From contig NZ_RHOL01000016.1 of the NCBI RefSeq assembly GCF_003946465.1, positions 1-60,983 on the forward strand: 60,983 bases of DNA, in the 5' to 3' direction. The notes beneath the pieces were generated by a model. That model worked only from the letters and a program-made list of their open reading frames with translations, was not told where the DNA came from and did not search any database. Shown here in pieces: positions 44,166-53,011 of this stretch; the stretch's first letter is position 1; every line of letters starts with the position of its first letter. The position numbers and the translations under genes are program-made. This DNA comes from Lacticaseibacillus hegangensis (GTDB lineage Bacteria; Bacillota; Bacilli; Lactobacillales; Lactobacillaceae).

Positions 44166-45002
44166 TTAGACTTCGTAACGATACTTAGCTGTTTCAAAGA
44201 CCGAGTAATAGTGTAGTGCCAGTTCTTTGACTTGTTGACGTTGGTAGGCCGCCATGTCTGCCTCTGAGTCAAATTGTTTAGCTTGACTGGCATTCAAGGC
44301 CATATTGGCGAGGTCTGTGTAGATATTAACTTTGGCAATACCTTCCTCTGCGCATCGAGTCAAGTTGTCGTCTCCGGATGATGAGCCTCCATGTAATACC
44401 AGAGGAATTGAAGTGGCTTCTCGGATTTCTTCAAGCCTCTGAAAATTGAGTTTTGGAGGCGTTTTTGTTTTATAGACACCGTGTGAGGTTCCGATTGATA
44501 CAGCCATAGAGTCGCATAGCGTTTGATCTTGAAATTGTTTGGCGACATTTAGTTCGGTATACATACTGTTATCTGTTGTTGAGTTAGTTCCTACGTGCCC
44601 AACCTCAGCCTCAACAACAACACCCCGCTGGTGAGCGAAGGCAACAACGTCTTTGGTAATATTGATGTTCTCAGCAAGCGGTTTATCTGAGGCATCAATC
44701 ATGACCGAAGTAAATCCATTACTTACTCCGTACTTTACGAGCTCAGGGTCTGTACCATGGTCAAGATGAAGCACAACAGGGACAGAAGCTTTCGAACCGA
44801 AGTATTTACCGAGCGCAAGGGCATCGTAAATATTGAGCTCCGGTGAATGTTTCTGAGCCCAAGCAAGAATAACCGGAAGATTTAGCTGCTCTGCTGCAGC
44901 AATTTCAGCGCGAATAGAGTTGCTGTCCCAGAAATTAAAGTGAGGGAAGGCAAAGTGACTTTTACGCGCTTGAAGCAATAAACTTTTTGAAGATACGAGC
45001 AT
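44166..45002 (-). CDS. Class II (zinc) fructose-bisphosphate-type aldolase
   Basis: 278 residues. Zinc ligands lie in LHLDHGTD, ISVGTSHG-like IGTSHGVYK, and LHGGSSSGDD, and EAEVGHVG carries the catalytic acidic residues. The length and motifs fit the GatY/KbaY/FbaA group, which cleaves ketose (bis)phosphates to dihydroxyacetone phosphate and an aldehyde. The real substrate is likely the sugar phosphate formed by the neighbouring kinase and epimerase. The product would feed the isomerase encoded downstream. Confidence 0.88.
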   Translation of the reverse strand: MLVSSKSLLLQARKSHFAFPHFNFWDSNSIRAEIAAAEQLNLPVILAWAQKHSPELNIYDALALGKYFGSKASVPVVLHLDHGTDPELVKYGVSNGFTSVMIDASDKPLAENINITKDVVAFAHQRGVVVEAEVGHVGTNSTTDNSMYTELNVAKQFQDQTLCDSMAVSIGTSHGVYKTKTPPKLNFQRLEEIREATSIPLVLHGGSSSGDDNLTRCAEEGIAKVNIYTDLANMALNASQAKQFDSEADMAAYQRQQVKELALHYYSVFETAKYRYEV

Positions 45003-45013
45003 GATAGTTCCTC

Positions 45014-45871
45014 CTATTTATCGAAATGATATTTTTGCAGATAGCCATCGAGGAAATGCTTAGCTACGGCGATTTCATTTTCGTAGCCTGCGTCATGCGC
45101 CCACATTTCGATAACAAATGGACCTGTATAGTTCAGACGACCTAGAACTTTCATCAGTCCATCAAAATCGACGTCGCCTTCGCCGTAGGGGACATTACGA
45201 AAGCTATCTAATTTGCTATTGGGATCTACTAAGCGACCGTCCTTGAAATGGATTTCGGTGATATTTTTGAAGCCTGACTCCAGCTCATCTCCGGCTTGAT
45301 TACCGACCCATGCAGTAAGGTTGCCCAAGTCAGGAAAGACTTGGAGGAAGGGCGATTGAATACTTCGTTCAATCTGAAGGATTTTCGTGACGCTACCGGC
45401 GAATTCGTCATCCATGACCTCAATCGAGAGAACTACCTGCTTTGAAGCTGCATAATTGACACACTCTTTCAGACTTTCTATATAATTTTCTCGTGAGAGT
45501 GGTGTTTTGGTTTGTTGGTAAACATCATAGCCAGAGGTAAGAATATTTCTTGCGCCCAAGTCGACGGCCAAATCAACGGCTTTTTTGATTACTTGTATGC
45601 CCGTTTCACGAACTGATTGATCAGGGTGACCAATTGGCCATTTACGGTTCGCGCTGCAGCATAACGAGCCAATTCGGATTTGATGATCAAACATGTAATC
45701 GACGAGCTCTTTTTTTTGATTTCTAGACCAGTCAAGACGTTCTAATCTTTGTGGCGATTCGTCAAGACTGAGTTGTAGATAATCAAACCCATGTTTTTTT
45801 GCCAGATTGAGTTTGTCGGTAAGCTTCATGTCTATCGGCATTGCTTTTTCGTATAGCCCTGTTTGATTCAT
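45014..45871 (-). CDS. L-ribulose-5-phosphate 3-epimerase-like (UlaE/SgbU type)
   Basis: 285 residues, xylose-isomerase-like TIM barrel. The metal-binding set is visible: glutamate in VVLSIEVMDD, aspartate in VFPDLGN, histidine in EIHFKDGR and glutamate in FVIEMWAHD. It epimerises or isomerises a ketose phosphate, classically L-ribulose 5-phosphate and L-xylulose 5-phosphate. EryC, the tetrulose-phosphate enzyme, shares the same fold, so the assignment to a pentose is not certain. It sits 31 bases after the kinase gene. Confidence 0.85.
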   Translation of the reverse strand: MNQTGLYEKAMPIDMKLTDKLNLAKKHGFDYLQLSLDESPQRLERLDWSRNQKKELVDYMFDHQIRIGSLCCSANRKWPIGHPDQSVRETGIQVIKKAVDLAVDLGARNILTSGYDVYQQTKTPLSRENYIESLKECVNYAASKQVVLSIEVMDDEFAGSVTKILQIERSIQSPFLQVFPDLGNLTAWVGNQAGDELESGFKNITEIHFKDGRLVDPNSKLDSFRNVPYGEGDVDFDGLMKVLGRLNYTGPFVIEMWAHDAGYENEIAVAKHFLDGYLQKYHFDK

Positions 45872-45901
45872 AAACCGTTCCTCCCAAGGTCAAACTGACC
45901 A

Positions 45902-47446
45902 TTATTCGTTAGAAAGGTTAGTAACTGAATGCATCCAGTCGCTAAATTCTGGATAGATCTTTTTGTATTGTGCAAAGTAGCGTTCATATTTGCTATGGTT
46001 CTCAGCATTTGGCGTAATAACTTTGTCGTAAGTTACCATACGATCTACAGCCGTGAAGATATCAGGGTACGCACCACCTGCAACTGCGGCCAAGATTGCT
46101 GATCCAAAGACGGGTGCTTCAAGCTGATTTGGCACTTTTAACTGAACGTTTGCCACATCAGCGTGAATTTGTAAGAAGAAATCGTTATACGCTGCACCCC
46201 CGCAGACAATAATATTCTCAGGATTAAAGCCATTTTCCGAAAAAGATTCGATAACGTTTGCTGTGCCGTAGGCAATGCCTTCAAGAATGGCACGGTACAT
46301 TGCTCCACGATCAGTTTTAAGTGATAAGCCATAAAACATACCCCTAATTTCGCCATCGGTGTATGGGGACCGGTTTCCTTGCCAGAAATCAGTCATCATG
46401 AGACCGTCGCTACCGGGTTCGAGCGGCTCAGCCATTTCATTTAACAGATCATAGACTGAGACATGCTTCTCTTTTGCTTCAGCGACAAGATCAGAACACA
46501 TGTTAGTTACGAACCACTTGATGATTGATCCGGTTGAGATTTGTCCACCTTCGATCAAGTTCAGGCCTTTTGTAATACTGTTTGAATACGTTCCCCAGAT
46601 GCCGGGGCGATGACCGTTGGTCGACGTTACACCGAAGAGCAGGTGTGAGGTACCAGTGACTAGAGCTGTGTCGTTGTCATGAATTGCTCCCATACCAACT
46701 TGGCCAACGTTTGAGTCAACCCCGCCTTGACCAACAATTGTTCCTGGTAACAGGCCAAGGTTATCGGCAGCTTCCTCAGTTAGGACACCCAGCTTGTCGC
46801 CGAGCCGATTCATTTGATGGGGGAACTTATCCAGAACGTCGCCAATTCCCATGCGCTCGTAGAACTTAACTGGCCAACCTCCATTATTTTCATCGTAGTA
46901 CCAGCGAATTGAAGCGTTGTTCACGTTGCAGGCCCAAGTATTCGTGAGCTTAAAACCAAGCCAGTCAGCAGCCTCACAGATGACATTGGCCTGATTGTAG
47001 ACTTCAGGCTCGTTGCGTTTTAACCACATTGCCTTTGGCATCATCCATTCGGGTGACACGTTACCAAATCCATTAATTCCAAGTGTGGGATCTTCGCTCT
47101 GCGAGACCTTGGCCGCCTCTTTGGTTGCTCGTACATCCATCCATAAGATGGCGTTTCGAAGCTGATTTCCTCTATCGTCACAGGCAATTACAGTACAGCT
47201 TGTTTCGTCAAAGCTAAGAGCAAGGACGTCTTCGGGGCGAACTTTCGATTGCGCCAGCGCCTTCTTTGAAGCTTTGCCGAGCGCTTCCCACCATTCGTTA
47301 GTACTTTGTTCTGCCCAGCCGTTATGAGGAATATAGGTTTTTAGATCCTCGGTTGAGAAGATGACCTCACGACCATCAAGGGCAAAGATTCCGACACGAA
47401 CTCCGTTAGTGCCAAAGTCAATACCCATAACATACTTTTGAGCCAT
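45902..47446 (-). CDS. FGGY-family carbohydrate kinase
   Basis: 514 residues. The first ATPase motif is GIDFGTNGVRVGIF, the second GTSHLLFGV, and the FGGY signature region includes CGGAAYNDFFLQIHADV and GSAILAAVAGGAYPD. The overall pattern is nearest to ribulokinase or autoinducer-2-kinase-like members. It phosphorylates an open-chain ketose or polyol for the epimerase and aldolase encoded in the same operon. TAAGGAGATG-type sequence precedes the ATG. Confidence 0.85.
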   Translation of the reverse strand: MAQKYVMGIDFGTNGVRVGIFALDGREVIFSTEDLKTYIPHNGWAEQSTNEWWEALGKASKKALAQSKVRPEDVLALSFDETSCTVIACDDRGNQLRNAILWMDVRATKEAAKVSQSEDPTLGINGFGNVSPEWMMPKAMWLKRNEPEVYNQANVICEAADWLGFKLTNTWACNVNNASIRWYYDENNGGWPVKFYERMGIGDVLDKFPHQMNRLGDKLGVLTEEAADNLGLLPGTIVGQGGVDSNVGQVGMGAIHDNDTALVTGTSHLLFGVTSTNGHRPGIWGTYSNSITKGLNLIEGGQISTGSIIKWFVTNMCSDLVAEAKEKHVSVYDLLNEMAEPLEPGSDGLMMTDFWQGNRSPYTDGEIRGMFYGLSLKTDRGAMYRAILEGIAYGTANVIESFSENGFNPENIIVCGGAAYNDFFLQIHADVANVQLKVPNQLEAPVFGSAILAAVAGGAYPDIFTAVDRMVTYDKVITPNAENHSKYERYFAQYKKIYPEFSDWMHSVTNLSNE

Positions 47447-47482
47447 TTCTTAGCATCTCCTTTGTATACGAGTTTGATTAGG

Positions 47483-48002
47483 TTAGTCGCCGATGATAGC
47501 GAGGTTACATTTGCGAGTCCGCGTGCGATTTTGATCCCAGTCAACAAAATACAGGTAACCAACTGAACCAATAAGGGGAACGCCTTGATTGATGATAATG
47601 GTTTGGCTTGAGCCAAAGAGAGAGGCGCGGATGTGAGCGTCGGCGTTCAGGATTGTTGCGGGATCTGCGTCGTATGAAGGATCTTTTTCATTCAACTCTT
47701 TTAAGAAAGCGACGTGTTTAGGACCGGGATAGAGATAATCTGTTTCTGTGAGTTCTCGGGGAACGACCTTATCCAGAATTTTTACAAGATCGACCTGTAG
47801 TAGTTCGTCACCATTCCAGTCTTTGTCATGTGTGAATTCGTCAAAGACAACGGAACAAGTCGTGTGCGGACTCGAAACTACACAGATACCATTTTCAATG
47901 CCACTGTTGCTGATAAAGTCTTTAACCTCATCTGTAATGTTAGAGAAAGTTACTCGACGACCATTTGACTTAACGTGAATCTGTTTGAACTTATAAGACA
48001 TC
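47483..48002 (-). CDS. YjbQ (UPF0047) family protein
   Basis: 172 residues from the ATG at 48002, which follows ATAAGGAGGTTGAAGAGG; a longer frame overlapping the previous gene is not needed. The family signature SSPHTTCSVVFDE and ADAHIRASLFGSSQTI hold the conserved histidines. The family has been linked to a weak thiamine-phosphate-synthase activity, but its real role is unknown. Members often sit in sugar operons, as here. Confidence 0.85.
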
Positions 48003-48593
48003 CTCTTCAACCTCCTTATTGGTGAGAAAGTCCTTGGAAGCAGGGATCCAAAGATCCGGTTGGCTGGTATCCAGATAATCAAAGCCTGCATTCCAGACGT
48101 TGCTGATCATGTTCTGAGTCCGAATAAAGCCGCCAGCAATCAGTGGCGCCTTCAGCCCGCTGGTCCAAATCAAGGGAAATTGGGCTACGGCGTTGATAGC
48201 CGGCAGTAGTTCGATAGCTGTGAAGGTTTCGTCTTTCAGGGCACTCTTACTGCGTTCGTAGGAGACAGAGTCGACAAGAAACAGCCGAAAGATTGTCTGC
48301 AAGCCAATTTTCTTTGCCAGAGAAAGGCTCCTAATGTTAGTTGAGACGACCCCATCACAGTTGAACATCGTATGAAGCAGGTTTAGGCCTTCATGATCGG
48401 CCTTGAATCCGGAAAGGAATTCCAGATGAACAAAAGCCAGTTTGTGTGCTTTATGGACCCGCCTAACCACAGCCTGTAGGTTGCCAATATTGCAGCCAGT
48501 CAAAAAGATAATGGATGAGGGAGTGCGGCAAGCCTGATCTAAGAACTTGAGATTTACAACAGACGGTATGATGCAATGAAGATTCTTATCCAT
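47991..48593 (-). CDS. GlpP-type transcription antiterminator
   Basis: 200 residues, the small TIM-like fold of GlpP: IFLTGCNIGNLQAVVRRVH, FVHLEFLSGFKADHEGL and APLIAGGFIRTQN match the glycerol-uptake-operon antiterminator. Members bind leader RNA when a phosphorylated effector (glycerol 3-phosphate for GlpP) is present. It is the first gene of the operon, and a large terminator hairpin lies in its own leader, so it should control the whole cluster by antitermination. The ligand here may be a sugar phosphate of this pathway. Confidence 0.82.
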   Translation of the reverse strand: MDKNLHCIIPSVVNLKFLDQACRTPSSIIFLTGCNIGNLQAVVRRVHKAHKLAFVHLEFLSGFKADHEGLNLLHTMFNCDGVVSTNIRSLSLAKKIGLQTIFRLFLVDSVSYERSKSALKDETFTAIELLPAINAVAQFPLIWTSGLKAPLIAGGFIRTQNMISNVWNAGFDYLDTSQPDLWIPASKDFLTNKEVEEDVL

Positions 48594-48614
48594 AAAATAT
48601 CCCCCCTTAGCAAC

Positions 48615-48697
48615 AAAAAAAGAGCCCGAAAAAAGATTATTCGCAACTCAATTGCACCATCGCAGTTGAGATTCGAGCATTCTTTGTTTCGTAGCTC
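48615..48697 (-). promoter_or_regulatory. Leader terminator controlled by the GlpP-type protein
   Basis: Between the promoter at 48729-48756 and the first gene the minus strand folds into a long hairpin. gagctacgaaa pairs with tttttcgggctc, an inner ctcaa/ttgag stem is present, and the structure ends in seven T residues. A terminator in front of a GlpP gene is the expected target for antitermination. Confidence 0.7.
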
Positions 48698-48728
48698 TTC
48701 ATTTAACACATATTTACTTGACAATAGA

Positions 48729-48756
48729 ATTATAGCACTTGAGAAAGCGCTGTCAA
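48729..48756 (-). promoter_or_regulatory. Promoter with cre box for the ketose operon
   Basis: -35 TTGACA (48756-48751) and a perfect -10 TATAAT (48734-48729), 16 bp apart. agaaagcgctgtca at 48742-48755 matches the cre consensus with one departure and lies in the spacer, so CcpA should repress it. Confidence 0.8.
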
Positions 48757-48970
48757 TCTTTTACACTTTATTATTTGAACACACTCGTTTTTTGGAAATC
48801 CACCGTAACAATTTGTATCTTTAGCCGCTTGTATCTTTGACCGCCGAATGAAAGAAGGCCTGTTTAGTGGCGATAATATATAGGTATACGATTCAGGTTG
48901 CTCGGGGTAAAACTCGACAAGAGGCGATGAGCGCGACTAGCTAGCGAATCTGACGAGACTTAAAGCCGTC

Positions 48971-49006
48971 AAAAAAGGTTCAAACTCAGTAAACTGAGCT
49001 TGAATC
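48971..49006 (-). terminator. Terminator of the permease-dehydrogenase operon
   Basis: ggttcaaactcagt pairs with actgagcttgaatc (48977-49006), with one mismatch, and TTTTTTGAC follows on the minus strand. Confidence 0.85.
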
Positions 49007-49034
49007 TTTCTTGACGGCTGATTTCCGAGACAAA

Positions 49035-50423
49035 TTAGAGCTCCTGTGGACCGTCAGGCGTGTTGACTTCGACCTTACTGTGCTTCCACCGTCGCAGAAC
49101 CATCCATAGCCACAGAGCAACACCAACACCGACATAGACAGCAAATGACAGCCATGAGTTGATGCCCTGACCAAGAGCCGTGAAGAATGCGACCAGAAGC
49201 GCAACAACAAGTGCAATAATACGGGTCGCCTGCCCACCAGGAAGTTTATAGGTTGCCCAGTCTGGGTGCGCAGCATGTATCCGTATTGCGCTGATCATTG
49301 TCAGTGCATATGCGCAGGCGCAGCTAAAGGCCATTAGGTTGAAGAAACTTTCCATAAACGTGCTGGCGTTTTGAAGAAAGATGAAGATAACGCTAATTAC
49401 TAGCAGGAAGACATTCGGTAGGATGGGCTGCTGGTGTTTATTGACCTTCATGAAGGCCTTAGGTAGATAATTCTGCTCACCCATTGCATAGAGCAGGCGG
49501 ACAACAGCCATCCAGAAGCCTAATAGTGAAGCACCCATACCTAGTAGGACAGAGCAGAATCCGAAAATCAGTGGCCAAACGCGCCATCCCAGAAGGTCTT
49601 GCATTGCCACAATGGTTAGGAAGCCATTTGCGGAATGTGCTGTGAGCAGTTGACTGCTGGTGCCAAGACCTGCAATGCAGAAGAAGTAGAAGACATAGAT
49701 AGCCGCACAGGTGAGAATCGAACCACGGATTGCTTTGCTTGTGTTTTTAATTGGGAAATCTCCCTCTTCTACCAGCTCAGGTACTGTTTCAAACCCGAAG
49801 AACGGCGTGATCAGCAATGCCATACCGATTATCCACGCCGGAATTCCTGCAGTACTGGCCAGCCCTGAGTGAAGTAGCGGGGTGAAGTTTGAGAACGACC
49901 AGTGACCGCTGAAGAGCAGCATGAAACTAGTAATCAGCGTTGTCGCAATGTTGACAAAGAGCATGATGCCCTGCGCTTTGATTAACACTTTTACGTCTTG
50001 CAGGCTGAGAAAGAAATATATCAGCAGAAGCAACAAGCCAAAGATGATGATGGTCTGGAAACTCATGTGCACGTGGAACTGATAGTTGATCCATGTCATG
50101 ATACCCATGACAACAGCTGGCGGGACAGAAATCCAGGCCGCCATAATCAGCCATGAGGAAAAGAAACCCAGGTGTTTATTCAGACCAACAGTGTTGTAGA
50201 TGAGTTCACCGCCGTTTTGCTTAAAGATGGAAGATAATTCACCATAGACAAAGCCAATAGGCAAGATGCAAATCGCCATAAGGGCGAATGCGAGAAAAGT
50301 ACCGGCACCGGTGTACTTATAGAATACCGAGTCCCAGTAAGCAACGTAGGTGAAGATTGCCCCGGTTGCGGCAATATAAACGTAGACTAGATTGAGGCTC
50401 TTTTTTAACCCTCCGGCAGCCAT
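49035..50423 (-). CDS. APC-family amino acid/organocation permease
   Basis: 462 residues with about twelve membrane segments. The N-terminal GAIFTYVAYWDSVFYKYTGA corresponds to helix 1 of the APC fold, followed by GELSSIFKQNGGELIYNTVG and ITPFFGFETVPELVEEGDFP, which are typical of APC transporters related to amine and ethanolamine permeases. Substrate unknown. It is two bases downstream of the dehydrogenase gene, so both probably act on the same compound (an amino or hydroxy compound). Confidence 0.85.
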   Translation of the reverse strand: MAAGGLKKSLNLVYVYIAATGAIFTYVAYWDSVFYKYTGAGTFLAFALMAICILPIGFVYGELSSIFKQNGGELIYNTVGLNKHLGFFSSWLIMAAWISVPPAVVMGIMTWINYQFHVHMSFQTIIIFGLLLLLIYFFLSLQDVKVLIKAQGIMLFVNIATTLITSFMLLFSGHWSFSNFTPLLHSGLASTAGIPAWIIGMALLITPFFGFETVPELVEEGDFPIKNTSKAIRGSILTCAAIYVFYFFCIAGLGTSSQLLTAHSANGFLTIVAMQDLLGWRVWPLIFGFCSVLLGMGASLLGFWMAVVRLLYAMGEQNYLPKAFMKVNKHQQPILPNVFLLVISVIFIFLQNASTFMESFFNLMAFSCACAYALTMISAIRIHAAHPDWATYKLPGGQATRIIALVVALLVAFFTALGQGINSWLSFAVYVGVGVALWLWMVLRRWKHSKVEVNTPDGPQEL

Positions 50424-50425
50424 AA

Positions 50426-51226
50426 CTATGCACCCACAGAAACCGTCTCAGGCAATGTACTGCCACCATCGATGACAACTGGTGTTGCCGTGATGTAGCT
50501 GGCACGGTCGCTAAGAAGGAATGATGCCAGTTCCCCAATTTCATCGATTGTTGCCAGGCGCTTCTGCAGAGGCACTGCATCTGCAATACCACGGGTAGTG
50601 ACGTCCGGATCATCTGGCGTTGATTCTCTTGCGATTTGATCGGCCATTGGTGTCTGAACGTAGCCCGGAAGAATCGCGTTGGCAGTAATGCCATACTCAG
50701 CGACCTCGCGCGCCACTGCACGGGTGAATCCCATAATAGCTGCCTTGGTCGTTGCGTACGCACATTCACCAGGATCAGCAACCTTGACGCCAGTCACGCT
50801 AGACATGTTGCAGATGTGGCCGGATTTATTAGCAATTAGCGTTGGAAGAACGGCTTTCGTTACATTCCAGACACCTTTGATGTTGATGTCGAATTGGAAG
50901 TCACGATCCTTATCGCTAGTTGCTAGTAATGAACCTAGTTTGATAACGCCAGCGTTGTTCATCAGACCATCAATGGTTCCAAAATGATCAAGAACTTGCT
51001 GCACGCCAGCTTTCACACTTTCAGTGCTCGACACATCCATTTTTACGCCAAATGCCTCGTACCCGTCTTGGGTGAAAGACGCGACCGTCTCATCTAGTTT
51101 TGGAGAAATATCTGCTAAAGCGACTTTGGCACCATGTTTTGCAACTACACGCGCAATTCCCAAACCATTACCCATTGCCGCACCTGTTACCAATACAACC
51201 TTGCCGGTTAATTCGTCAACAGCCAT
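50426..51226 (-). CDS. Short-chain dehydrogenase/reductase
   Basis: 266 residues, classical SDR. The cofactor motif is in VLVTGAAMGNGLG, the NNAG motif in LMNNAGVI, and the active-site tyrosine and lysine in CAYATTKAAIM with a serine upstream in NMSSVTG. All catalytic residues are intact. It oxidises an alcohol or reduces a ketone with NAD(P). GAGGAGGTTTTATC precedes the ATG. It is co-transcribed with the permease. Confidence 0.92.
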   Translation of the reverse strand: MAVDELTGKVVLVTGAAMGNGLGIARVVAKHGAKVALADISPKLDETVASFTQDGYEAFGVKMDVSSTESVKAGVQQVLDHFGTIDGLMNNAGVIKLGSLLATSDKDRDFQFDINIKGVWNVTKAVLPTLIANKSGHICNMSSVTGVKVADPGECAYATTKAAIMGFTRAVAREVAEYGITANAILPGYVQTPMADQIARESTPDDPDVTTRGIADAVPLQKRLATIDEIGELASFLLSDRASYITATPVVIDGGSTLPETVSVGA

Positions 51227-51267
51227 GATAAAACCTCCTCATATATTGTGAATGTTTGAACATCTTG

Positions 51268-51296
51268 ACGGTAGCACGTTTAGACAGCGCTTTCAA
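51268..51296 (-). promoter_or_regulatory. Promoter with cre box for the SDR-permease operon
   Basis: On the minus strand -35 TTGAAA (51296-51291) and -10 TACCGT (51273-51268) are 17 bp apart. TGAAAGCGCTGTCT (51295-51282) matches the cre consensus except at the last base. CcpA repression is expected. Confidence 0.75.
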
Positions 51297-51402
51297 TATG
51301 TGCTAAGGCTTTTTTCTTTCTGGCATCTGAAAGTCTTTGTAGAAGAAAGGGAAGGCTTGATAGTGAATTGCGAGGCTTCTCGAGTCTCACAACTTAAAAG
51401 TA

Positions 51403-51431
51403 TTGACACAAAGACACCACCCCCGTAAAAT
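51403..51431 (+). promoter_or_regulatory. Promoter of the serine recombinase gene
   Basis: TTGACA (51403-51408) and TAAAAT (51426-51431) with a 17-bp spacer, 50 bases upstream of the gene. Confidence 0.75.
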
Positions 51432-51483
51432 AAGGCTTGGATAGGTCTCATATCTTAGTCTCTAATCGAGAAGGGGAAGTCAC

Positions 51484-52842
51484 ATGGCCAAGGCATCGAA
51501 ATCGGATCAGTTAGCAGTTGCAATCGCGAAGGCAATCAGTGAGTCGGCAATCTATGACTTCACTCGGCATGGCTACCGTCGTGTCAGCAAAACTCTGATT
51601 AAGTTGCGAATCGAGAAAGACGGAACAGCCCCAGGCATTTCGCTAGAGGGTGGCGCTTGGAATCTTGCATTCAATAAAGCCTTGGATCGGATGCGGCACG
51701 CCGGCGCGGCGGCAGAGGCGTATAACTTTACCAAGCGCGGGGAGACCGAATCGCGAACCGAGATTACTATTATGGATGGTGAAAAGGCGAAGCAGGTCGC
51801 CGCTGACATGGCTGCAGGTCGGCCTGAGCTTGATCTGCACCCGCAACCAGAGACGCCGGTCGACAAGATGGCGGTCGCCATTGCTCGCGAAATCGGCTCC
51901 AAGACGATACACCCGAAGCAGGCGCCAGAGCTGGAGCTGATCAATGAGCGCGATGTTGAAAATCAGGTCAAGCCCCGGTGGCGGTCGGTTTGGTCAGCCA
52001 AGAGCTGGACTCCAGCTTGGGAGCGGGTCGTGACTTATCTTCTGCAGGAAGGCGCACTCAACCAGCAGACAGTCCTATCATCAACCAATGATGACGTTCA
52101 GATCCTGGCAGTGGCGGATTGGAATAAACTTAACCGCCTGATTGCCGACCCGTCACCCGTGGCAGGCGAGGGCACAGCAGAAAAGAAACCTCAGCCGAAG
52201 CACATGCCTGTTAAGGAGACAGCGGCCCAGAGATCATTCTCAGGTACCGGTACCATCTACGGCTACGCCCGGGTCAGCACCCCGGCCCAGAGTCTGGATG
52301 AGCAGGTTTCAGAGCTGAAGAAAATGGGTGCCCAACAGATCTACAGCGAAAAATTCACCGGCACCACGGTGGATCGCCCAGAGTTCCAGAAGCTCCTGAC
52401 CATCGTTCAATCCGGCGATACCCTGATTGTTGCCAAGCTCGACCGCCTGGGCCGTAACGTCAAAGAGGCTCTGGAAGTCATGGATAAGCTACAGGCCAAA
52501 GGCGTCACGCTGCGCATCGGCAATATTGGGACTTTTGAGACCAATAAGAATGGCGACCTCACCCCGATGGCAAAAATGATGCGTACCATGATGCTCGCTT
52601 TTGCCGAGTACGAGCGCGACATGATTGTTGAGCGCACCCAGGGTGGCAAGGCGTACGCCAAAGCGCACGATCCGCACTTCCGCGAGGGTCGTAAGCCGGT
52701 TATTGCGGGCGAGCGGCTCGAGCAGATGCTCGACTACTACAAGACGCACACCGTTAAAGAGACCACGCGCGCATTCGATGTCTCAAAGGCCACTTTGATG
52801 CGGCGCGTTGCGGAGAATCAGGCAGAGAAACAAACAGATTAA
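51484..52842 (+). CDS. Serine recombinase (resolvase/invertase) with long N-terminal extension
   Basis: 452 residues. A complete small serine recombinase forms the C-terminal half: catalytic serine in YGYARVSTPAQS near residue 265, DTLIVAKLDRLGRNVKEAL, the E helix AFAEYERDMIVERTQGG, and a C-terminal helix-turn-helix (VKETTRAFDVSKATLMRRV). The first 250 residues are not part of the family. They contain two similar segments (SDQLAVAIAKAISESAI and VDKMAVAIAREIGSKTI), so they look like a duplicated helical domain. It probably resolves plasmid multimers or inverts DNA. The extension could regulate assembly or target choice. Confidence 0.85.
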   Translation: MAKASKSDQLAVAIAKAISESAIYDFTRHGYRRVSKTLIKLRIEKDGTAPGISLEGGAWNLAFNKALDRMRHAGAAAEAYNFTKRGETESRTEITIMDGEKAKQVAADMAAGRPELDLHPQPETPVDKMAVAIAREIGSKTIHPKQAPELELINERDVENQVKPRWRSVWSAKSWTPAWERVVTYLLQEGALNQQTVLSSTNDDVQILAVADWNKLNRLIADPSPVAGEGTAEKKPQPKHMPVKETAAQRSFSGTGTIYGYARVSTPAQSLDEQVSELKKMGAQQIYSEKFTGTTVDRPEFQKLLTIVQSGDTLIVAKLDRLGRNVKEALEVMDKLQAKGVTLRIGNIGTFETNKNGDLTPMAKMMRTMMLAFAEYERDMIVERTQGGKAYAKAHDPHFREGRKPVIAGERLEQMLDYYKTHTVKETTRAFDVSKATLMRRVAENQAEKQTD

Positions 52843-52870
52843 GTCAGTATTGGGCCCTAGCTATTTATTA

Positions 52871-52903
52871 CCGCCGCAGCAGTGCGTCTGTGGCGGCTTT
52901 TTT
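52871..52903 (+). terminator. Terminator after the serine recombinase
   Basis: ccgccgcag (52871-52879) pairs with ctgtggcgg (52888-52896), with one G-T pair, followed by six T residues. Confidence 0.85.
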
Positions 52904-53011
52904 GTCTTTGCTGAATATTAAATTTCTTCTTGCCAAAGTATGTGGAGGGGCGTATGTTTAAAGAGTAATAGCGGAGCAGCATATAAACACGAAATAATGG
53001 AGGGCAAAAAT

